Positions 1 through 8,761 are shown, counted from the first letter of the stretch. The stretch: 64,000 nucleotides of DNA from Nonomuraea polychroma (GCF_004011505.1 NZ_SAUN01000001.1:1798001-1862000); one strand, 5' to 3'. Numbers and translations: made by a program. The notes: generated by a model not told the origin, from the letters alone.

Positions 1-728
1 TAGGCAAAGGCGGGGCGTTCGCGCAGGGCGTCGCGCAGCTGCTCCGGCGTCACGGGCTTGACCACCGCGGCGGCGTGCCTGAACACCTCCAGCGATCCCG
101 GGTACGTCGGCGACTCGGCCAGCACGGTGTCACCCGGCGCCGCCAGCAGCGCGGTGAGCAGCGTGAGCGCCTGCTGAGCGCCCGTCGTCACGATGATCTC
201 GTCCGGCGTCGTCGGCACGCCGCGGGCCCGGTAGTAGCCTGCCAGGGTGGCCCGCAACTCCGCGTTGCCCGCCGGCTGGTAGCCCAGGTCGCGCACGCCG
301 GACAGCCGCGCCCCCGCCTCGGCGTACGCCTCGAACATCGCCGGCGGCGGATCGTGCGGAGCGGCGCACGTCAGCAGGATCACCCCGTCCGGGGGATGCA
401 GGATGTGCTGCAGCAGCGGGTTGGCGACCACGCCGTCGGCCGACCTGGTCGCGGGCAGGTCGAGCGGGGCCACGCGGGTGCCGCTGCCCTGGCGGCGCAC
501 CACGCGGCCCTCCTGCTGCAGCAGGTCGTACGCCGCCACCACGGTGCCCCGGCCCACCGCGAGCCGCCTGGCCAGCACCCGGTCGGGCGGCAGCGGGTCG
601 TCCGGCGGAAGCACGCCGTCGTCGATCAGCGCCCGCAGCCGGACCGCCAGCAGCAGGTAAAGAGGCCCGCGCCCCGACGCCCAGCGCCCCAGCAGATCGA
701 CGAGGTCATCCAGATTGGCCCCATTCAT
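1..728 (-). CDS. MocR/PdxR-type GntR-family regulator with aminotransferase-like domain, C-terminus cut by window edge
   Basis: The protein begins MNGANLDDLVDLLGRW, has a GntR winged helix (about residues 20-90, including LARRLAVGRGTVVAAYDLL), and continues into a class I aminotransferase fold (GYQPAGNAELRATLAGYYRARG, then VTTGAQQALTLL). That order defines MocR regulators, which usually sense PLP or a PLP adduct. The PLP lysine would lie beyond the window edge. The ATG at 728 faces the PLP enzyme gene at 788 across only 59 bases, so it probably controls that gene, itself, or both. The family call is firm; the effector is not known. Confidence 0.88.
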   Translation of the reverse strand, partial: MNGANLDDLVDLLGRWASGRGPLYLLLAVRLRALIDDGVLPPDDPLPPDRVLARRLAVGRGTVVAAYDLLQQEGRVVRRQGSGTRVAPLDLPATRSADGVVANPLLQHILHPPDGVILLTCAAPHDPPPAMFEAYAEAGARLSGVRDLGYQPAGNAELRATLAGYYRARGVPTTPDEIIVTTGAQQALTLLTALLAAPGDTVLAESPTYPGSLEVFRHAAAVVKPVTPEQLRDALRERPAFA

Positions 729-749
729 GGACCAATTCTGCCCGATTGG
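714..749. promoter_or_regulatory. Candidate MocR operator: repeated ATTGG/CCAAT boxes
   Basis: The divergent region holds ATTGG at 714-718, CCAAT at 732-736 and ATTGG at 745-749, giving two overlapping inverted repeats with different spacers. The first box lies inside the mocR reading frame. MocR dimers commonly bind repeated short boxes. The assignment is inferred from position and symmetry. Confidence 0.4.
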
Positions 750-787
750 CTCTCACGCCGGACCCCCGCACGGGAAATCATGGCCAC

Positions 788-1960
788 ATGACCGAATTCC
801 GTCCCGAGACCAGGGCCGTCCACGTCCCTCAGCCGCCTGTCGAGGGCAGCCGCCCGATCACCATGCCGCTCTACCAGACCTCCGGGTTCACCTTCGACGA
901 CCCCGCCGTGATGGCCGACGCGATGGGGCGGCCCGACGGGGCGTTCGTGTACGGGCGCTACACCAACCCCACCGTCCGCTCGCTGGAGCTGGCCGTCGCC
1001 GGGCTCGAGGGCGGCGCGGCCGCCATCGCCGCGGGCTCCGGCATGGGCGCGATCAACACCGTCCTGCTCGGCCTGCTCCAGCCCGGCGACCACCTGATCG
1101 CCCAGCGCTCGCTGTACGGGGGCACGGCCGCGATGCTCAACGAGCTGGTGAGCAGGTTCGGGATCGCGGTGACGTACGTGCCGGAGAACGACCCCGACGC
1201 GCTGCGCGCCGCCGTGCGGCCCGAGACCAGGCTCGTCTATCTGGAGACCATCAGCAACCCGATGACGCTGGTGGCCGACCTGCCCGGGATGTGCGGGGCG
1301 GCGCGTGAGCTCGGGATCCCGTCCGTGGTCGACAACACCTTCGCCACGGCCATGTTGTGCCGCCCCTTCGAGCACGGGGCGGACATCGTCATTCACTCCA
1401 CCACCAAATACCTGGCCGGGCACACCGACGTGGTCGGCGGGCTCGCCGTCTTCGCCGACACCGCGCTCTACGAGCGGATCTGGCACTTCGCGATCGAGCT
1501 GGGCGCCTCGGCCGACCCGTTCGCGGCCTGGCTGACGCTGCGCGGCCTGCAGACGCTCGCGCTGCGCATGGAACGCCACTGCTCCAACGCGGAGTTCCTG
1601 GCCACCCGGCTGGCCGAGCACCCCGCCGTCGAGGCCGTGCACTGGCCGGGGCTGGCCTCGCATCCGTCGTACGAGCTGGCCGGCAAGCTGCTGCCCGGCT
1701 TCGGCGGGGTGTTCTCGTTCGACCTGGCCGGCGGGCGGGCGGCGGGGGAGCGGTTCATGAGCTCCGTACGTCTCGCGCTGCTCGCCCCCTCGCTCGGCGG
1801 GGTCGAGACGCTCATCCTGCACCCGGCCACCACCTCGCACCGCGCGCTGAGCGCGGACGAGCTGGCCAGGAGCGGGATCGGCGAGGGCACGGTGCGGATC
1901 GCCGTGGGCATCGAACATCCCGAGGACCTCTGGGCCGACGTCTCCCAGGCGCTGTCGTAG
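788..1960 (+). CDS. Cys/Met metabolism PLP-dependent enzyme (cystathionine gamma-synthase / methionine gamma-lyase family)
   Basis: The 390-residue protein matches the usual family length. The PLP lysine is K207 in HSTTKYLAGHTDVVGG, with the fold-type I features YGRYTNPTVRSLE near the N-terminus and a C-terminal LGGVETLILHPATTSH segment. Family members make cystathionine from activated homoserine and cysteine, or cleave methionine or cystathionine. Sequence alone does not separate these. The start MTEFRPETRAVHVPQPP at 788 fits the family; the frame is open upstream to 746. It lies 28 bases before a threonine dehydratase-like gene, so the pair may form an operon converging on 2-oxobutyrate. 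Confidence 0.9.
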   Translation: MTEFRPETRAVHVPQPPVEGSRPITMPLYQTSGFTFDDPAVMADAMGRPDGAFVYGRYTNPTVRSLELAVAGLEGGAAAIAAGSGMGAINTVLLGLLQPGDHLIAQRSLYGGTAAMLNELVSRFGIAVTYVPENDPDALRAAVRPETRLVYLETISNPMTLVADLPGMCGAARELGIPSVVDNTFATAMLCRPFEHGADIVIHSTTKYLAGHTDVVGGLAVFADTALYERIWHFAIELGASADPFAAWLTLRGLQTLALRMERHCSNAEFLATRLAEHPAVEAVHWPGLASHPSYELAGKLLPGFGGVFSFDLAGGRAAGERFMSSVRLALLAPSLGGVETLILHPATTSHRALSADELARSGIGEGTVRIAVGIEHPEDLWADVSQALS

Positions 1961-1988
1961 CTTTCCGCTCTCCTTAGGGTGTGATTCC

Positions 1989-2912
1989 ATGACTGACGTC
2001 GCGTATGAGGATGTGCTGGCCGCCGCAGGGCGGATCTCCGGGCTCGTGCTGCGCACGCCCGTGCTCGAGATCTCGCCCGGGCTGTTCCTCAAGCTGGAGC
2101 TGCTGCAACATTCGGGGTCGTTCAAGGTGCGCGGGGCGTTCAACCGCATGTTGTCCGCGGGATCCCTGCCGGACAGCGGGGTGATCGCGGCCAGTGGCGG
2201 GAACCACGGGCTGGCGGTGGCGTACGCGGCGAAGGCGCTGGGCGTGCGGGCCGAGATCTTCGTGCCGGAGGTGACCAGCCCGGTGAAGGTGGCCGGGCTG
2301 AGGGCGCTGGGTGCGCATATCACCCAGACGGGGGCCATCTACTCGGAGGCCGCGGAGGCTGCCGCCAAGCGAGCCGCCGAGACCGGTGCGTTGAGCGTGC
2401 ACGCCTATGACCAGGCGGAGGTGGTGGCCGGGCAGGGGACCACCGGGCTGGAGATCATGGAGCAGACCGGCGGCGTGGACACCGTGGTGGTGGCCGTCGG
2501 AGGCGGTGGCTTCGCCGGGGGGATCACCGTGGGGACGTCCGCGGGCTCGCCGCGGATCGTCGCCGTGGAGCCCGAGCGGATCCCGACCCTCCGCGAGGCG
2601 CTCCAGGCCGGTCGGCCGGTGCCCGTCGAGGTGGGCGGGGTGGCGGCCGACGCCCTGGGCGCCACACGGATCGGGGGCCTGGCCTTCGAGATCCTCTCGG
2701 GGCCGCGGGTGGAGAGCGTGCTGGTGAGCGACGAGGCGATCGTGGCGGCTCGCCGTACGCTCTGGGAGCGGCACCGGGTGGTGGCCGAGCACGCGGGGGC
2801 GGCGGCGTACGCGGCGCTGCTGTCGGGGGCGTACGTGGCGGAGCCGGGGGAGCGGGTGGCGGTGGTCGTGTGCGGCTCCAACACCGACCCGGCCGCCCTC
2901 AGCACCCCCTGA
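1989..2912 (+). CDS. Threonine/serine dehydratase-like fold-type II PLP enzyme
   Basis: The 307-residue protein carries the PLP-lysine motif SGSFKVRGAFNRM (K46), the substrate loop ASGGNHGLAVAYAAKALG and a glycine-rich phosphate-binding loop VAVGGGGFAGGI. These are features of serine/threonine ammonia-lyases and close relatives. No C-terminal ACT regulatory domain is present, so it resembles the short catabolic form rather than feedback-regulated IlvA. It follows the trans-sulfuration-type enzyme by 28 bases and is probably co-transcribed. The substrate could also be a hydroxy-amino acid other than threonine. Confidence 0.85.
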   Translation: MTDVAYEDVLAAAGRISGLVLRTPVLEISPGLFLKLELLQHSGSFKVRGAFNRMLSAGSLPDSGVIAASGGNHGLAVAYAAKALGVRAEIFVPEVTSPVKVAGLRALGAHITQTGAIYSEAAEAAAKRAAETGALSVHAYDQAEVVAGQGTTGLEIMEQTGGVDTVVVAVGGGGFAGGITVGTSAGSPRIVAVEPERIPTLREALQAGRPVPVEVGGVAADALGATRIGGLAFEILSGPRVESVLVSDEAIVAARRTLWERHRVVAEHAGAAAYAALLSGAYVAEPGERVAVVVCGSNTDPAALSTP

Positions 2913-3002
2913 CCACACCCTCCCGCCCGGCCGTGGAAGATCCGGCCAGGCCTGGGCGCCCCATCGGTTTGGTCGCGCCTGGGGACCCCCGCCGGCTCAG
3001 TC

Positions 3003-3080
3003 GCGCCTGCGGGCCGTCAGACCGGTCGGCCCGCCGGCCAGTGGCGCCTGCGGGCCGTCAGACCGGTCGGCCCGCCGGCC
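3003..3080. repeat. Two 37-bp direct repeats with further degenerate copies in a 397-bp gap
   Basis: Positions 3003-3039 and 3044-3080 are identical 37-mers beginning GCGCCTGCGGGCCGTCAG, giving a 41-bp period. Degenerate units occur before (about 2960-3000) and after (about 3092-3150). They fill the space between two convergent genes, from 2913 to 3309. No coding region or clear terminator was recognised in the rest of this gap. Confidence 0.8.
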
Positions 3081-3309
3081 CTCGGCTCAGTCGCACCTGT
3101 GGGGCCTTGGACCGGTCGGCCTGGGGCTTTGGGCCGGTTGGTCCGCTGGCGACTGGCCGCTCGGTCCGCCGTCGGCGTGATGTGCCGCAAGGCGTGCCGT
3201 GCGCCGGTGGGGCGGCGTTTCGTGCGGGTGGTCCGAACGTCGGGGTGGTGTTCGGCCGGCCGGGTCCCGGGGTGCTGAGGGATGCGGGGCGGGAGAGGTG
3301 GGGGACCGG

Positions 3310-4140
3310 TCAGGTGTAGGTGTGTTCCGGTGCCGGGAAGGCGCCGGATGCGACCTCGTCGGCGAAGGCGCGCACGGCGCGGTCCATGTCGGCGGCCAGG
3401 TCCGCGTACCGCTTGACGAACTTGGCCGGGCGCGGCGTCAGCCCCATCAGGTCCTGCCACACCAGGACCTGCGCGTCCGTCGCGGCCCCCGCTCCGATGC
3501 CGATCGTCGGGATCGCCAGTGACGTCGTCACCCGCTCAGCCAGCTCGGCCGGCACACATTCCAGCACCACCGAGAACGCCCCGGCCCGCTCGAGGTCCTT
3601 GGCGTCCGCCATGAGCTCGTCGCCCGACTGGCCCCGCCCTTGGACGCGGTATCCGCCCATGACGTTGACCGACTGCGGGGTCAGCCCCAGATGGGCCATG
3701 ACCGGGACGCCGGCCGACACCAGTGCCTCGACCTGCGGCAGGACCCGGCGGCCTCCCTCGAGCTTGACCGCGTGGGCACCGGCCTCCTTCATGAAGCGGG
3801 CCGCCGACTCCAGCGCTTGCTGCGGCGAAGCCTGGTAAGACCCGAACGGCAGGTCCGCGACCACGAGCGCGCGCGACGACCCGCGCACGACGGCCGCCGT
3901 CAACGGCAGCAGGTCGTCGACCGTGACGGGCAGCGTGGAGTCGTACCCGTACACGACCATGGCCGCCGAGTCGCCCACCAGCAGGACCGGGATGCCCGCC
4001 GCGTCGAACACCCTCGCCGTCATCGCGTCGTAGGCGGTGACCATGGGCCACCGCTCTCCGCGCTCCTTGGCGGCGGCGAGGTCGCGGACGGTGACGCGGC
4101 GCCCGGAGGCGCCGCCGTACAGCGTGGTTGAAGAGGACAT
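3310..4140 (-). CDS. panB: 3-methyl-2-oxobutanoate hydroxymethyltransferase (ketopantoate hydroxymethyltransferase)
   Basis: PanB transfers a hydroxymethyl group from 5,10-methylene-THF to 3-methyl-2-oxobutanoate, the first committed step of pantothenate and CoA synthesis. The 276-residue protein shows the family landmarks: [12 protein letters not shown] with metal ligand D57, [10 protein letters not shown] with D96, VKLEGG with E128, catalytic [10 protein letters not shown] with E194, and IPTIGIGAG. The start [10 protein letters not shown] at 4140 has GGAGG 8 bases upstream. No panC or panD lies in the window, and the neighbours are unrelated. It is divergent from an MFS gene. Confidence 0.96.
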   Translation of the reverse strand: MSSSTTLYGGASGRRVTVRDLAAAKERGERWPMVTAYDAMTARVFDAAGIPVLLVGDSAAMVVYGYDSTLPVTVDDLLPLTAAVVRGSSRALVVADLPFGSYQASPQQALESAARFMKEAGAHAVKLEGGRRVLPQVEALVSAGVPVMAHLGLTPQSVNVMGGYRVQGRGQSGDELMADAKDLERAGAFSVVLECVPAELAERVTTSLAIPTIGIGAGAATDAQVLVWQDLMGLTPRPAKFVKRYADLAADMDRAVRAFADEVASGAFPAPEHTYT

Positions 4141-4277
4141 GCGTAAACCCTCCGGACAACGTCTCGAGGCGCCCCAGTGGCGTCCCCGGACTTCCTTCTG
4201 ATGATGGCACGCGCGGAAAACCGGTGGCGAAACTGTCGGTGCCTGTTGCCACAATCAACGCGGAGGTAATCAACGAC

Positions 4278-5534
4278 ATGGCTCTCGACCCTTACCGACG
4301 CCTGCTCAAAATCCGGGGCGTCCCCACGTTGCTGTTGGTGGGGCTGCTGGCCCGGATTCCGGCCACGGCCACGGGCATGGCTCTGACCCTGCACGTGGCC
4401 GTCGTGCTCGAGCTCGGCTACGCCAAGGCGGGGCTGATCACCCTGGCGAGCACGATCGGCATGGCGGCCGGCTCGCCGTTGTCGGGAAGGTTGGTGGACA
4501 AGCACGGCCTGCGTCCCGTGCTCACCGTCACCACCGTGGCGCAGGCCGCCTTCTGGGCGTGCGCGTGGATGCTGCCGTTCCCCGCCCTGGTCGTGGCGGC
4601 GGCGCTGGCGGGACTGCTGGGGCTGCCGGTGTTCAGCGTGATCAGGCAGTGCCTGGCCGCCATGGTGCCGGTCCCGCAGCGGCGCACCGGCTTCGCGCTC
4701 GACTCGATCCTGGTGGAAGTGTCGTACATGACCGGGCCGGCCCTGGCCGTGGCCGGCATCACCACGCTGGGCAGCGGCGTGACCATGGCGGTCGTCGGGG
4801 CGGGCATGACGGTGGCGGGGCTGGGCCTGATCGTGCTCAACCCGCCCACCCGGTCGGCCGAGGAGCAAGAGAGCCACGAGCAGGCGGCCGGCAGGCTGCC
4901 CAGGCGGCAGTGGTTCACGCCGGCGTTCGTGGCGCTGCTCGGCACGGTGGCGGCGGCCACGTTCGTGCTCACCGCGAGCGAGCTGGCCATGGTCGCGACC
5001 ATGACGAATGCTCATCAGACCGCGTGGGTCGGCCTCGCCGTGGGCATCTGGTGCGCCTACTCGCTGATCGGTGGCCTGGTGTACGGCGGCCTGTCGCGCG
5101 GCTTCTCGCCCTGGGTGCTCATCGGTGGCATGGGTCTGCTGACCATCCCGGTAGGCCTGGCCGGCGGAGACTGGCGCTGGCTGATCGTCGCGCTCCTCCC
5201 GGCCGGGCTGCTCTGCGCCCCGTCCCTGTCGTCCACCGTCGACGCCGTCAGCGGATGGGTGCCGGCGCGGGCCAGGGGCGAGGCGATGGGCTTCCACGGC
5301 ACCGCCCTGCTGATCGGCGGCGCCGCCTCGGCCCCCATCGCCGGGGCCGTCATCGACGGAGCCGGCCCGGCGTGGGCGTTCGCCGTGGCGGGCCTGGTCG
5401 GGGTGGCCGTGGTGCTGGTCGGCGTGCCGTTCAGGCGCCGCCGCCCGCCGCAGCCCACCTCAATGCCGGCGGTCAAGGCCGCGTCCGAGACCTCGGCCAC
5501 GGCTCCGTCCACGGCTCCGTCCGCGGTGAGCTGA
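4278..5534 (+). CDS. MFS transporter, 12 predicted membrane segments
   Basis: The 418-residue protein starts MALDPYRRLLKIRGVP with GGAGG at 4262-4266. Hydrophobic helices fill the sequence and a short loop is present (GSPLSGRLVDKHGLRP, the MFS motif A region between helices 2 and 3). The central loop rich in charged residues (SAEEQESHEQAAGRLPRR) separates the two six-helix halves. This is a typical major facilitator of the sugar/drug exporter type, but the substrate cannot be read from the sequence. The C-terminal tail is Ala/Thr/Pro-rich and probably cytoplasmic. Confidence 0.85.
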   Translation: MALDPYRRLLKIRGVPTLLLVGLLARIPATATGMALTLHVAVVLELGYAKAGLITLASTIGMAAGSPLSGRLVDKHGLRPVLTVTTVAQAAFWACAWMLPFPALVVAAALAGLLGLPVFSVIRQCLAAMVPVPQRRTGFALDSILVEVSYMTGPALAVAGITTLGSGVTMAVVGAGMTVAGLGLIVLNPPTRSAEEQESHEQAAGRLPRRQWFTPAFVALLGTVAAATFVLTASELAMVATMTNAHQTAWVGLAVGIWCAYSLIGGLVYGGLSRGFSPWVLIGGMGLLTIPVGLAGGDWRWLIVALLPAGLLCAPSLSSTVDAVSGWVPARARGEAMGFHGTALLIGGAASAPIAGAVIDGAGPAWAFAVAGLVGVAVVLVGVPFRRRRPPQPTSMPAVKAASETSATAPSTAPSAVS

Positions 5535-5705
5535 CCCTCGCGGGTCCGTCGCGGCACCGGCGGCTTACAGCGGCACCGGCCTACAGGGGCGTCGGTGCCG
5601 TAGAGGCGTGGGTGAGTGGGCTCGCCCGGCGGGCGGTTATGGGCGCGTTGCCGGGGCGGCCAGGCGGTGGGGGCGTCGGTGCTGCAGAGGCGTGGGTGGG
5701 CGACC

Positions 5706-5834
5706 TCCGCCCACCGTGGGGGAGTGGGCGCCATCCGCGTGGGTGAGTTCCGCCCACCGTGGGGGACTGGGCGCCACCCGCGTGGGTGAGCTCCGCCCGC
5801 GGTGGGGGAGTGGGCGCCATCGCGTGGTGTGTGG
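5706..5834. repeat. Three tandem 43-bp repeats within a 571-bp gene-free region
   Basis: Units starting at 5706, 5749 and 5792 share TCCGCCCACCGTGGGGGA followed by a GGGCGCCA stretch and GCGTGGGTGAG, with a few substitutions each. Related pieces lie nearby: GTCGGTGCCGTAGAGGCGTG near 5591 recurs with changes near 5675, and a GGGCGCGTT...GGGGCG...CCAGG block near 5641 recurs near 5949. The whole 5535-6016 stretch therefore looks like accumulated repeat debris. No gene was recognised in it. Confidence 0.8.
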
Positions 5835-6016
5835 GCACCCGTGTGGGTGAGTGGGTCCACCTGCATCGCAGATCGGCGGGCGGCGGGCGTTCGCCTGGCC
5901 CGCTGGTCACCGCTGGGCCATTCGGGCGAGGCCCGGGCGGACGGTTACGGGCGCGTTCCCGGGGCGTCCAGGTGGTGGGGTGCGGCAACGCAGGCGACGC
6001 CCGGACTTCGCGTGGA

Positions 6017-6077
6017 GTTTACGAAACGACACCGTTGCGTATCGGAATATCTTGCGATACGGTGTCGTTGCGAAACT
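6017..6077. promoter_or_regulatory. Large imperfect palindrome, likely TetR operator of the DHA2 pump gene
   Basis: AACGACACCG at 6025-6034 is perfectly mirrored by CGGTGTCGTT at 6060-6069, and flanking AGTTT/AAACT bases extend the symmetry with one indel. An inner GTATCG...CGATAC pair sits between the arms. It ends about 29 bases before the pump ATG at 6106, where a repressor would block the promoter. The TetR gene at 7821 is the obvious candidate to bind it; that link is inferred. Confidence 0.7.
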
Positions 6078-6105
6078 CAGACGTATCGAAATTAAGGACG
6101 CTTCG

Positions 6106-7659
6106 ATGGACGCGAACACGGGACATCCACGCCGATGGGCGATCCTCGGCGTGCTGGTGTTCAGCCTGCTGGCGGTCGTACTCGACAACACGATCCTCAA
6201 CGTGGCGATGAAGACCATCGCCGACCCGGTGGCCGGATTGGGCGCGACGCAGAGCGAGCTGGAATGGGCGATCAACTCCTACACGCTGGTGTTCGCCGGA
6301 TTGTTGTTCACCTTCGGGGTGATCGGTGACCGGACAGGCCGCAAGCGCATGTTGTTCATCGGCATGATGCTGTTCGGCCTGGCCTCGCTAGCCAGCGCCT
6401 ACGCGCAGGATCCCTTGCAGCTGATCCTGGCCAGGGCGGCGATGGGCATCGGCGGGGCGGCGATCATGCCGGCGACCCTGGCCATCATCTCCAACGTCTT
6501 CCCGCCCAGTGAGCGCGGCAGGGCGATCGGCATCTGGGCCAGCGGTGTGGGACTCGCGGTGGCGATCGGCCCGATCACGGGCGGCCTGCTGATCGAGAAC
6601 TTCTGGTGGGGCTCCGTCTTCCTGATCAACGTGCCGATCGTGATCATCGGGTTGTTCCTCATCGCCAACATCGTGCCCGAGTCGATGGACCCGAAGCCGT
6701 CCAAGCTCGACCCGGTCGGCGTGGTGCTGTCGATCATCGGCCTCGTGGCCCTCGTGTTCGGCATCATCCGCGGCGGCTTCCTGGGCACCGTGGCGAGCGC
6801 CGAGGTGATCGTGCCCACGCTGATCGGCGTGGCCGTGCTGGGCGTGTTCGTGTGGTGGGAGCGGCGGATCGACCACCCGGTCTTCGACGTGCGTAACTTC
6901 GCCAACGTCAAGTTCAGCTCGGCCATCGCCATGATGGGCATCGTGTTCTTCGCGATGATGGGCGGGATGTTCTTCCTGACCTTCTACCTGCAGGCCGTGA
7001 TGGGTTTCACGCCGCTGCAGGCAGGGGCGCTGATGATCCCGTTCGCCGCCGCGCAGCTCATCTTCGCGCCGCTCAGCCAGCGGGTGAACGAACGGTTCGG
7101 AGCCAAGCTGTCGGCCACGGTCAGCATGATCGTGGTGACGGCGGCGCTGGCCAGCTACGCGCTCATGGACCAGCACACGTCGATCGTGCTCATCGAGGTC
7201 GTCTTCTTCGTCCAGGGCGCCGCGATGGCCAACATCATGCCGCCCGCCACCACCGCCATCATGGAGTCGCTGCCCCGGGAGAAGGCCGGTGTCGGCTCGG
7301 CCATGAGCAACACCGTCCGCCAGGTCGCCGGCGCGCTCGGCGTGGCCGTGCTCGGCTCGGTGTTGTCGTCCAGCTACCGTGGCGAGATGGCGCCCGCGCT
7401 GGCCGCGCTGCCCGCCGACGTGCAGCACTCCGCCGGTGAGTCCATCATGGCCACGCTGGGGGTCGCCGAAGGGCTCGGCATGCAGGGTCAGGCACTGATC
7501 CAGCCCGCGTTCACCGCCTTCGTCGACGGCATGCACGTCACGGCCCTGGTGTCGGCGTCGATCGCGCTGCTCGGCGTCGTGGTGGTGGCCAGGTGGATGC
7601 CGGGCAAGCCGCGCCCCGCGCACAATGCGGAAACGGTGAAGGCACCCGCCGCCGTCTGA
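6106..7659 (+). CDS. DHA2 (EmrB/QacA-type) MFS drug:proton antiporter
   Basis: The 517-residue protein has the length and about 14 helices expected of the DHA2 family. Helix 1 ends in the typical VVLDNTILNVAM (motif D1-like LDxTIVNVALP), followed by LEWAINSYTL, motif A GVIGDRTGRKRMLF, and motif C-like GVGLAVAIGPITGG. It probably exports toxic organic compounds using the proton gradient. AAGGA at 6094-6098 fixes the ATG at 6106. The upstream palindrome and the downstream TetR gene suggest substrate-inducible repression. The transported compound is unknown. Confidence 0.92.
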   Translation: MDANTGHPRRWAILGVLVFSLLAVVLDNTILNVAMKTIADPVAGLGATQSELEWAINSYTLVFAGLLFTFGVIGDRTGRKRMLFIGMMLFGLASLASAYAQDPLQLILARAAMGIGGAAIMPATLAIISNVFPPSERGRAIGIWASGVGLAVAIGPITGGLLIENFWWGSVFLINVPIVIIGLFLIANIVPESMDPKPSKLDPVGVVLSIIGLVALVFGIIRGGFLGTVASAEVIVPTLIGVAVLGVFVWWERRIDHPVFDVRNFANVKFSSAIAMMGIVFFAMMGGMFFLTFYLQAVMGFTPLQAGALMIPFAAAQLIFAPLSQRVNERFGAKLSATVSMIVVTAALASYALMDQHTSIVLIEVVFFVQGAAMANIMPPATTAIMESLPREKAGVGSAMSNTVRQVAGALGVAVLGSVLSSSYRGEMAPALAALPADVQHSAGESIMATLGVAEGLGMQGQALIQPAFTAFVDGMHVTALVSASIALLGVVVVARWMPGKPRPAHNAETVKAPAAV

Positions 7660-7820
7660 CATCGTCCCCCGTCTGATCGGACGGGGGACTCCAGCCGATC
7701 CCAGGCCAAAGAGGAGGAACCAGTGGCAAGATCGAGAGGTCGACATACCGCGCCGTCCCACGGTCCCTCCCCTGCCCAGGAGACGGCGAAGGCACGTTGT
7801 GGATGTACGGTGAGACCGCG

Positions 7821-8423
7821 ATGACGATCCAGGAAACAGGGGCCGCCCGTCCGGCCGGGCGCCCGCGAAGCGAGAAGGCCGAGAAGGCGATCATTGACGC
7901 CACCCTCGATTTGCTCAGCGAGGGCATGGGCATCTCCGACCTGTCCATCGAGGCGATCGCATCGAAGGCAGGGGTCGGCAAGACGACCATCTACCGGCGC
8001 TGGTCCAACAAGGAGGACCTGGTCGTCGACGCGCTCTCCACGCTCAAGGCACCGCTGCCGCCGCTGGCGGGCACGTCCGTGCGGGACGATCTGATCAGCC
8101 TGCTCGACGCGATGCGGCAGGAGGCGGGCAACCAGCGCAACCGGTGCGTGATGAACATCGCGATGAGCGAGGCCGATCGTTATCCGCAGTTGCTGGAACG
8201 CTTCGTCAAGCGTGCGGTCGAGCCCCGCCGGCAGGCGCTGCGCGACGTGATCGAGCGCGGCATCGCCTCCGGAGAGCTCAGGGCCGACCTCGACGTCGGC
8301 ATGGGCGTGGCCATCCTCTCCGGCGCCATGTTGTGGCACAGCAAGTGGGGTCCCGCCGGGGATCTTCCTGCCGATCTGGCCGAACGCGTCGTGGACGCGG
8401 CCCTGGCGGGCATCGCCCCATAA
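7821..8423 (+). CDS. TetR/AcrR-family repressor, likely controlling the adjacent DHA2 pump
   Basis: The 200-residue protein has an N-terminal TetR helix-turn-helix (IEAIASKAGVGKTTIYRRWSNKEDLVVDAL, about residues 42-70) after an arginine-rich GRPRSEKAEKAI segment. The C-terminal ligand domain contains the MNIAMSEADRYPQLLERFV type of core common in pump regulators. The ATG at 7821 lies 9 bases after a GGTGAG ribosome site; an ATG at 7803 is the alternative. It follows the pump gene by 161 bases in the same direction and may repress the pump and itself through the 6017-6077 palindrome. Confidence 0.88.
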   Translation: MTIQETGAARPAGRPRSEKAEKAIIDATLDLLSEGMGISDLSIEAIASKAGVGKTTIYRRWSNKEDLVVDALSTLKAPLPPLAGTSVRDDLISLLDAMRQEAGNQRNRCVMNIAMSEADRYPQLLERFVKRAVEPRRQALRDVIERGIASGELRADLDVGMGVAILSGAMLWHSKWGPAGDLPADLAERVVDAALAGIAP

Positions 8424-8433
8424 CGGAGAGACC

Positions 8434-8628
8434 CTACGCCCCCGGCCGCGCGCCGGCAGCGGGGAGCGCCTGCTCCTGTCCGGCAGGCGACCACTCCACA
8501 TCGGACATGCGGGTGATCGACACGCAGACGGCGCCCAAGACCACCAGCAGGATGACCGGGCCGCCGAGCGCCAGGACGAAGTTCCAGTCCTGCGCACCGA
8601 CGATCCAGACGACGATGCCCACGAGCAC
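8434..8628 (-). CDS. Possible small two-helix membrane protein (64 aa)
   Basis: From a GTG at 8628 the frame encodes two hydrophobic stretches (VLVGIVVWIVGAQDW and GGPVILLVVLGAVCVSI) and a polar tail beginning TRMSDVEWSPAG. The hydrophobic spacing looks like a genuine small membrane protein rather than noise. The region upstream in the same frame is arginine-rich and unlike protein, so the start must be near 8628, yet the ribosome site is weak. It could also be the tail of a decayed gene. No family was recognised. It sits between the TetR gene and the beta-helix gene. Confidence 0.4.
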   Translation of the reverse strand: MLVGIVVWIVGAQDWNFVLALGGPVILLVVLGAVCVSITRMSDVEWSPAGQEQALPAAGARPGA

Positions 8629-8761
8629 GGGAGACCCACCGGCCTGACCTTTCCACCCCTGAGGCTGGTCAGGCCCTCTGGGCCCGATCCCGCGCGGACA
8701 CCGGATGAGGATGCCGCTATGGGCCTGGGCAGGACGTGAGCATCGTTCTAGTCTCGCGGTC

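Noticed and set aside
725..2338. A long minus-strand open frame across the PLP enzyme and dehydratase genes
   Set aside because: Its codons are the antisense of two well-supported genes; the composition is His/Arg/Gly-rich and unlike any family.
3017..3460. Minus-strand open frame over the panB end and the repeats
   Set aside because: It crosses the 37-bp repeats, has no family resemblance and overlaps panB out of frame.
5057..5866. Minus-strand open frame over the repeat region
   Set aside because: It translates the tandem repeats into a low-complexity His/Pro/Arg protein, with no ribosome site.
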